This document shows, piece by piece, positions 59,527 through 64,000 of a stretch of DNA of 64,000 nt. How positions within the stretch are numbered: the stretch's first letter is position 1; every line of letters begins with the position of its first letter. Origin of the DNA: Bradyrhizobium sp. JYMT SZCCT0180 (GTDB lineage Bacteria > Pseudomonadota > Alphaproteobacteria > Rhizobiales > Xanthobacteraceae); the NCBI RefSeq assembly GCF_018130165.1, contig NZ_JAFCLZ010000004.1, positions 186,001 through 250,000 of the forward strand. The letters run 5' to 3'. The position numbers and the translations under genes are program-made. The notes under the pieces were generated by a model. The model was not told the origin of the DNA. It saw only the letters and a program-made list of their open reading frames with translations, and did not search any database.

Positions 59527-60645
59527 TCACACCCGCATCGGCATCAGCACGTAGAGTGCGCCTTTGTTGTCCTTGTCCTGCACCAGCGTCGGGGAGCCGG
59601 GATCGGCCAGCCGCAGCACCGCGACCTCGCCTTCGATCTGGGCGGCGATGTCAAGCAGATAGCGCGAGTTGAAGCCGATATCGAGCGCGTCGGAAGCGTA
59701 TTCGACTTCGAGTTCTTCGGTGGCGCTGCCGGAATCCGGGTTGGTCACCGACAGGACCAGCTTGCCGGCCGACAACGCCAGTTTCACCGCGCGGCCGCGT
59801 TCGCTCGAAATGGTCGAGACGCGGTCGACCGCGGCCTCGAAATCCTTCTTGTCGACGATCAGTTCCTTGTCGTTGTTCTGCGGAATGACGCGGCCGTAGT
59901 CCGGGAAGGTGCCGTCGATCAGTTTCGAGGTCAGCACCACATTGCCGAGGGTGAAGCGGATCTTGCCCTGCGACAATTCGATCGAGACTTCGGCTTCATT
60001 GTCCTCGATCAGCCGCTGCACCTCGCCGACGGTCTTGCGCGGCACGATCACGCCGGGCATGCCGACAGCGCCCTTCGGGAGAACCAGATCGATCTGCGCC
60101 AGGCGGTGTCCGTCGGTCGCCACCCCGCGCAGGGTCGCAGCCTTGGCGCTGCCGGCCGAGTGCAGGTAGATGCCGTTGAGGTAATAGCGGGTCTCTTCGG
60201 TCGAGATCGCAAATTGGGTGCGGTCGATCAGGCGCTTGACGTCGGCGGCGGCCAGCGAGAACGAATGCGTCATGTCGCCGGCGGCCAGATCGGGGAAATC
60301 GCTTTCGGGGAGGGTCTGCAGCGTGAAGCGCGAGCGGCCGGCGCGGATCGCCAGCACCGAACGGTCGCCGTCGGCCTCCAGCACGATCTGCGCGCCGTCG
60401 GGCAGCTTGCGGACGATGTCGTAGAACATGTGCGCCGGCACGGTGGTCGAGCCGGCGGTTCCGGTTTCCGCCGCCAGGGTTTCCGTTACCTCGAGGTCGA
60501 GGTCGGTCGCCTTCAGCGACAGCTTGGCGTTTTCGGCACGGATCAGCACGTTGCCGAGGATCGGGATGGTGTTGCGGCGCTCGACCACGCGATGGACGTG
60601 ACCCAGCGATTTCAGGAGTTGCGCGCGTTCGACGGTGACCTTCAT
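59527..60645 (-). CDS. dnaN: DNA polymerase III sliding clamp (beta subunit)
   Basis: 372 residues from ATG 60645 (MKVTVERAQLLKSLGHV). Three tandem clamp domains are evident: VVERRNTIPILGNVLI in the first, FAISTEETRYYLNGIYLH and GVATDGHRLA in the middle, and SRYLLDIAAQI with a C-terminal LYVLMPMRV in the third. It encircles DNA and tethers replicative polymerase. A longer frame upstream is not coding. It follows dnaA by 240 bp on the same strand. Confidence 0.97.
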   Translation of the reverse strand: MKVTVERAQLLKSLGHVHRVVERRNTIPILGNVLIRAENAKLSLKATDLDLEVTETLAAETGTAGSTTVPAHMFYDIVRKLPDGAQIVLEADGDRSVLAIRAGRSRFTLQTLPESDFPDLAAGDMTHSFSLAAADVKRLIDRTQFAISTEETRYYLNGIYLHSAGSAKAATLRGVATDGHRLAQIDLVLPKGAVGMPGVIVPRKTVGEVQRLIEDNEAEVSIELSQGKIRFTLGNVVLTSKLIDGTFPDYGRVIPQNNDKELIVDKKDFEAAVDRVSTISSERGRAVKLALSAGKLVLSVTNPDSGSATEELEVEYASDALDIGFNSRYLLDIAAQIEGEVAVLRLADPGSPTLVQDKDNKGALYVLMPMRV

Positions 60646-60885
60646 TGCAATACCCGCCTGATCCCTAAGATGGAAAAGCCGGGCGGCCCTGAAGGCGCGC
60701 CGCGGCCATTGAAACCCGAAAAGCCGGATCAAGGTGGACTTGATCAAACCTTCGGGGGGACCGCAAGGTGGCGCGGATATGGCCCAAGCGCAAGGGCAAG
60801 TCGCAGGGAGCGCGGCGCCGTTCCCCACGTTTTGCGGGAGGAAAACCTTCTCCCTGCCCCCTCAGGAGGCAGGGAGAAGAAGAAT
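60646..60885 (-). other. dnaA-dnaN intergenic region
   Basis: A 240-bp gap with no gene. It carries a CTCCCTGCC...GGCAGGGAG inverted repeat around 60849-60872 just after the dnaA stop, which may act as a terminator or mRNA-stability hairpin, and GGTGGACTTGATCAAACC-type sequence further on. A dnaN promoter is likely but not identified. Confidence 0.45.
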
Positions 60886-62316
60886 TCATTCCTGCAATTG
60901 GCGCTTCAGCGATTCCACCTCTTCCGACAGCGCGGTATCCCGGGACACCAGTGCCTCGATCTTGCGCACGGCGTGCAGCACCGTGGTGTGGTCGCGTCCG
61001 CCGAACCGGCGGCCGATCTCGGGCAGCGATCGCAGCGTCAGCGTCTTGGCCAGGTACATCGCGACCTGGCGCGGACGAACCACATTGGCGGTACGCCGGG
61101 ACGACAACAGGTCCGAACGGCTGACATTATATTGTCGGGCCACCACGCGCTGGATGTCCTCGATCTTGATCCGCTTCGGCTCCTGCGGACGGATCAGGTC
61201 GCGGACTTCGCGCTCGGCCATTTCCAGCGTCACCGGCTGGGCGTTGAGCTTGGAGTGCGCGAGCAGCCGGTTGATGGCGCCTTCGAGATCCCGGCCGTTA
61301 TGGGTGATGGTGCGCGCGAGATAGTCCAGCACCGGTTCCGGCACGTCGAAGCTCGCATGATGGGCGCGGGCCGCAGCGACGCGAGATTTGAGGATGCCGA
61401 GCCGAAGCTCTTCGCCGAGCGAACCCATTTCCACGACGAGGCCGCCGGCCAGCCGCGAGCGCACGCGATCATCGAGGCTTTCGAGATCGGACGGCGGACG
61501 GTCGGCCGCGATCACGACCTGGCGGCCGGCATCGATCAGCGCGTTCAGCGTATGGCAGAACTCGGCCTGGGTCGATTTGCCCTGCAGGAACTGCAGATCG
61601 TCGATCACGAGCACGTCGATGCCGCGCAGAGCTTCCTTGAACGCCAGCGCCGTCTGCGTCTTCAGCGCTGCGACGAAGCCGTACATGAACTTCTCGGCGG
61701 TGAGATAGAGCACCTTGCGCTCGTTGCCGGAATTGCCGGCCCATGTGACGGCCTGCAGCAGATGCGTTTTGCCGAGGCCGACGCCGGCGTGAATATAGAG
61801 AGGATTGAACATCACGGGATCGCCGCGGCGCCCTTCGGCGACCTGGCGTGCCGCCGCATGCGCCAGCGTGTTGGATCGGCCGATCACGAAACTTGCAAAG
61901 GTGAGGCGCGGATCGAGCGGCGAACCGCCGAGCGCATCATGGCTCGCGGACACCGGCGCGGTCGCGGTGGCGCGCAGCTCGGGCGCGGGGCGACCGTTGG
62001 CATGCTCGACGCGGCGCTGATCGGCCGGCGCGGGAGCCTCCTTCGCGGGTGCGGCGCATCGCATCGCCGTGCGCACGGTGAGGTCGATCCGGTGCACTTC
62101 GGGCATCTCCGCCTGCCAGCAGGCGAGAACGCGATCGGCGTAATGCGCCTGGATCCAGCTCTTGAGGAACCGGGTCGGGACCGACAGATGGACGTTCTCG
62201 TCCTGCACGCCTTCCAGATCCATGCGCGCGAACCAGCTCGTGTAGACGTCTTCGCCTACCGTCGTCCGCAACCGACCCTTCACCCGCGACCAGCGATCCT
62301 GTTCGATATTCGTCAT
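60886..62316 (-). CDS. dnaA: chromosomal replication initiator protein DnaA
   Basis: A 476-residue AAA+ initiator. Domain I (about 1-80) with [11 protein letters not shown], a variable domain II (about 85-130), the AAA+ domain with Walker [12 protein letters not shown] (about 177-187) and Walker [14 protein letters not shown], and domain IV (about 370-476) with the DnaA-box-binding [15 protein letters not shown]. It opens the origin and starts replication. The ATG at 62316 has no strong SD; the 5' region holds a marked hairpin. Confidence 0.97.
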   Translation of the reverse strand: MTNIEQDRWSRVKGRLRTTVGEDVYTSWFARMDLEGVQDENVHLSVPTRFLKSWIQAHYADRVLACWQAEMPEVHRIDLTVRTAMRCAAPAKEAPAPADQRRVEHANGRPAPELRATATAPVSASHDALGGSPLDPRLTFASFVIGRSNTLAHAAARQVAEGRRGDPVMFNPLYIHAGVGLGKTHLLQAVTWAGNSGNERKVLYLTAEKFMYGFVAALKTQTALAFKEALRGIDVLVIDDLQFLQGKSTQAEFCHTLNALIDAGRQVVIAADRPPSDLESLDDRVRSRLAGGLVVEMGSLGEELRLGILKSRVAAARAHHASFDVPEPVLDYLARTITHNGRDLEGAINRLLAHSKLNAQPVTLEMAEREVRDLIRPQEPKRIKIEDIQRVVARQYNVSRSDLLSSRRTANVVRPRQVAMYLAKTLTLRSLPEIGRRFGGRDHTTVLHAVRKIEALVSRDTALSEEVESLKRQLQE

Positions 62317-62358
62317 TGCCTGATAACTTTTCTGAAGGAGTAATGTTCGTTGCTAATT

Positions 62359-62398
62359 CGCCTTGCAGGGTTCCTGCCAGCAGGGGTGCTGCAAGGCG
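62359..62398. promoter_or_regulatory. long hairpin 43-82 nt upstream of dnaA
   Basis: CGCCTTGCAG (62359-62368) pairs perfectly with CTGCAAGGCG (62389-62398). An inner CCTG/CAGG stem (62373-62376 with 62381-62384) stacks inside. It lies within the likely dnaA 5' untranslated region and could control dnaA expression. Confidence 0.55.
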
Positions 62399-62636
62399 CG
62401 ACCTCAAACGGGACTTCAACTCCGGACATGGATCGACCGTTCGGCGCGAACCGCCGCTGGTCAGATTGTCAGTTGGAGAAGAAGGTTTCCCGTGAGGTCA
62501 GCGCGTACTCGACGGTCTTTTCGGAGTTCGCACCGAGGAATGGTTGGAAATGATACCTGGAGTAACCGACACGGTCTCGTATGAAATTCGCATGTCAAAT
62601 GCCGCGATGATTCCGTAAAGCATAGTGCCTCCCCCT

Positions 62637-62658
62637 CTCGCCGCGAGAACGCGGCGAG
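62637..62658. other. perfect 9-bp hairpin in the dnaA-rpsT gap
   Basis: CTCGCCGCG and CGCGGCGAG pair with an AGAA loop. No T run follows on either strand, so it is not a classical terminator; it may be a structural or protein-binding element. Confidence 0.45.
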
Positions 62659-63049
62659 TTGTCATGTCGCAAGTGTTTTTCAAAGTCAGTCTGCCGCTAC
62701 CGAACATCGAATGCCCGGCGCTGCGCCGCCGCGTAACCTCAGTCTGCCGTCTTCAACACGTTCACGCGCTACGCGTTCCCAACGCTGCGGCTGCCCCAAG
62801 ACTTGCCTTATCTCTCTAGGCATCGACACGCGAACCATGCACGCCACGCCTGAGAAATTTAGACACAGAACAACCATTCTCATATTGCTATGAGTTACCA
62901 ACTTAGCATCGCTTGGAAAGCGTCGCTAACGCGCACACCGCCGCCGATTTGCACGTCCACCCTTGGGTCTCAAACCGCGCTGGTCTGGAGAGCCGCGGGC
63001 GTCGCGAACGACACTAGATGTACACCAAGCGGAAATTCTGACAATCCGT

Positions 63050-63139
63050 GAATCGACGTGCGGGAGAGACTCTGTGGCTGTGTTGCAGCACTGCACTCGA
63101 GGAGCGGGAAAGCAAGCTTCTGAATCCGCGCAGAGAATC
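63050..63139. promoter_or_regulatory. cluster of four GANTC (CcrM) sites upstream of dnaA
   Basis: GAATC at 63050-63054, GACTC at 63068-63072, GAATC at 63122-63126 and GAATC at 63135-63139. GANTC is methylated by CcrM and read by GcrA in this class, and such clusters mark cell-cycle-controlled promoters. They lie about 0.75-0.8 kb upstream of dnaA. Confidence 0.45.
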
Positions 63140-63237
63140 GCGCGCGTGACAATTCGTGTCACGCTCTCAAAAAATTTTCATAAAATTTTTACTTAAGTTC
63201 GTTAGCGGGCCGATTTTCGAACCGCTTGCGCTTGCTA

Positions 63238-63246
63238 TGTTGATAA
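63238..63246 (-). promoter_or_regulatory. single DnaA-box-like site
   Basis: TTATCAACA on the minus strand differs by one base from the TTATCCACA consensus and sits 40 bp from an AT-rich stretch. No second good box was found near it. Confidence 0.3.
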
Positions 63247-63470
63247 GTAACTAGCGAAGCGAAGTTTTTCGCGATTGTTTTTCAGGGTAACTCCCGCAGC
63301 ACTTTCGTGGGCTTGAAGAGCGGGCTTCATCCGATTTGCACAGCGATACCGTCTGTGCATCTCGCGTCTGCGCACAGCATTGCCGTTGCACCAATCGCAC
63401 CGCCGTAAAACTACGGGCGCGAAGAAATATGACACGCACTCGGCTGTGCAGCAACGGGACAATCGAACTG

Positions 63471-63506
63471 GAAAAAAGAAAAAGCCCGGCCAGGGCCGGG
63501 CTTCTT
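63471..63506 (-). terminator. rho-independent terminator of rpsT
   Basis: On the minus strand AAGCCCGGCC-CTG-GGCCGGGCTT forms a 10-bp stem followed by TTTCTTTTTT, 25 nt after the rpsT stop codon. Confidence 0.9.
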
Positions 63507-63530
63507 TGACGAATATTTTTTTCCGTCAGT

Positions 63531-63797
63531 TCATTTCGCGAGCTTGGCGATCTGGTGCGTCAGGCGTGACACCTTCCGGCTCGCGTTGTTCTTGTGAATG
63601 ATGTTGCGCTGCGCGGCTTGCATCAGTTCCGGTTCCGCGCGCGCCATCGCCTTCAACGCTGCATCGCGGTCGCCGCTCTTGATGGCTTCTTCGACGGTGC
63701 GAACCGCACCACGCATCTGGGTGCGGCGCGACTTGTTGATGATGGTGCGGCGGGCAATCTTGCGGGTCGCCTTTTTGGCGGAAGTGGTATTGGCCAT
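63531..63797 (-). CDS. rpsT: 30S ribosomal protein S20
   Basis: An 88-residue basic helical protein, [18 protein letters not shown] at the start and [19 protein letters not shown] near the end, the S20 signature that binds 16S rRNA. Length is normal. It has its own terminator and stands just upstream of the dnaA region, a conserved arrangement in Bradyrhizobium and relatives. Confidence 0.97.
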   Translation of the reverse strand: MANTTSAKKATRKIARRTIINKSRRTQMRGAVRTVEEAIKSGDRDAALKAMARAEPELMQAAQRNIIHKNNASRKVSRLTHQIAKLAK

Positions 63798-63949
63798 GTT
63801 CTCAACTATCCTTCGGCTGTCATCGCTCGGGTGGTCGGGCTTGAGCGCGCCGGCCGTTCAAATTGCGCTGGTGTGTTTCTAGGGTGTCCTTGAGGTCGCC
63901 ATGCTCGGGAGCCAAAATGCTCCCACCGCGGCGCGGCTCAAAGAACAGC

Positions 63950-63973
63950 GGCGGCGGGATTGCGCCCGCCGCC
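63950..63973 (-). promoter_or_regulatory. hairpin in the rpsT upstream region
   Basis: GGCGGCGGG (63950-63958) and CCCGCCGCC (63965-63973) form a perfect 9-bp stem with a 6-nt loop. On the minus strand it is followed by GCTGTTCTTT, so it may terminate a gene beyond the right edge or structure an rpsT leader. A TATAAG (63983-63988, minus) could be an rpsT -10 box, with its -35 outside the window. Confidence 0.4.
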
Positions 63974-64000
63974 ATTGGGGGTCTTATAGAGGGCTGGTCC

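Larger units (their letters stand above)
62317..63470. other. 1.15-kb non-coding dnaA-rpsT region, candidate origin or dnaA control region
   Basis: No convincing gene is seen on either strand. It contains the two hairpins above, four GANTC sites clustered at 63050-63139, a perfect 8-bp inverted repeat GCGTGACA/TGTCACGC (63144-63151 and 63157-63164), an AT-rich stretch at about 63168-63197 and one near-consensus DnaA box (TTATCAACA, minus strand, 63238-63246). One box is too few to prove an origin, and in many alphaproteobacteria oriC is near hemE instead. Confidence 0.5.

Noticed and set aside
59458..62343. Long plus-strand open frame across dnaN and dnaA
   Set aside because: Antisense to two essential genes with intact motifs; no start region or domain supports it.
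63238..63246. Proof of oriC from the single DnaA-box-like site
   Set aside because: One near-consensus box is not enough; it is kept only as a weak pointer.

Overview
The window looks like the replication-origin-proximal chromosome of a high-GC alphaproteobacterium of the Bradyrhizobium/Rhodopseudomonas group (Nitrobacteraceae). The evidence is the gene order rpsT-dnaA-dnaN-recF-gyrB, the rimP-nusA-ylxR-infB operon close to lnt-corC-ybeY-phoH-miaB-fur, protein sequences typical of that group, and dispersed palindromic repeats of a kind I associate with these genomes. This placement rests on recognition, not on a search. Nearly all core genes lie on the minus strand and read from the right end (rpsT, dnaA) towards the left end (infB).

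Left part (1-22.5 kb) is information processing and envelope housekeeping: infB start, ylxR, nusA and rimP behind a structured leader with a terminator; a divergent DUF2336 gene; trmB with an M20 peptidase; a PraR-like XRE regulator; the overlapping lnt, corC, ybeY, phoH, miaB set; two tandem HAD phosphatases; a Fur/Mur regulator; rimI, tsaB, nfu, usp, trpS, murJ and a Kef-type K+/H+ antiporter.

Middle part (22.5-49.5 kb) is accessory metabolism and signalling, broken up by dispersed repeats. It contains an RsbQ-like hydrolase paired with a PAS histidine kinase and flanked by imperfect direct repeats, a PfkB kinase, a decayed dispersed element, an acyl-CoA synthetase with a serine hydrolase, a semialdehyde dehydrogenase, a SulP-STAS-cNMP transporter with a MetX-like hydrolase, a crotonase, purC, pirin, a frameshifted AraC regulator, another serine hydrolase, MmgE/PrpD, a FUSC protein, two tandem SMI1/KNR4 (SUKH) proteins and a MATE transporter with a DUF2867 gene.

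Right part (49.5-64 kb) is the replication cluster: an EPSP-synthase-family murA with Asp in place of the catalytic Cys, gyrB, two large tandem secreted paralogues built from repeated 'FYR..L...GW' modules, recF, dnaN, dnaA, 1.15 kb of non-coding DNA with hairpins and a GANTC cluster, and rpsT.

I saw no tRNA, rRNA, CRISPR array, prophage or intact transposase gene. The least explained items are the tandem modular secreted proteins between gyrB and recF, the RsbQ/histidine-kinase cassette between direct repeats, and the SUKH pair.
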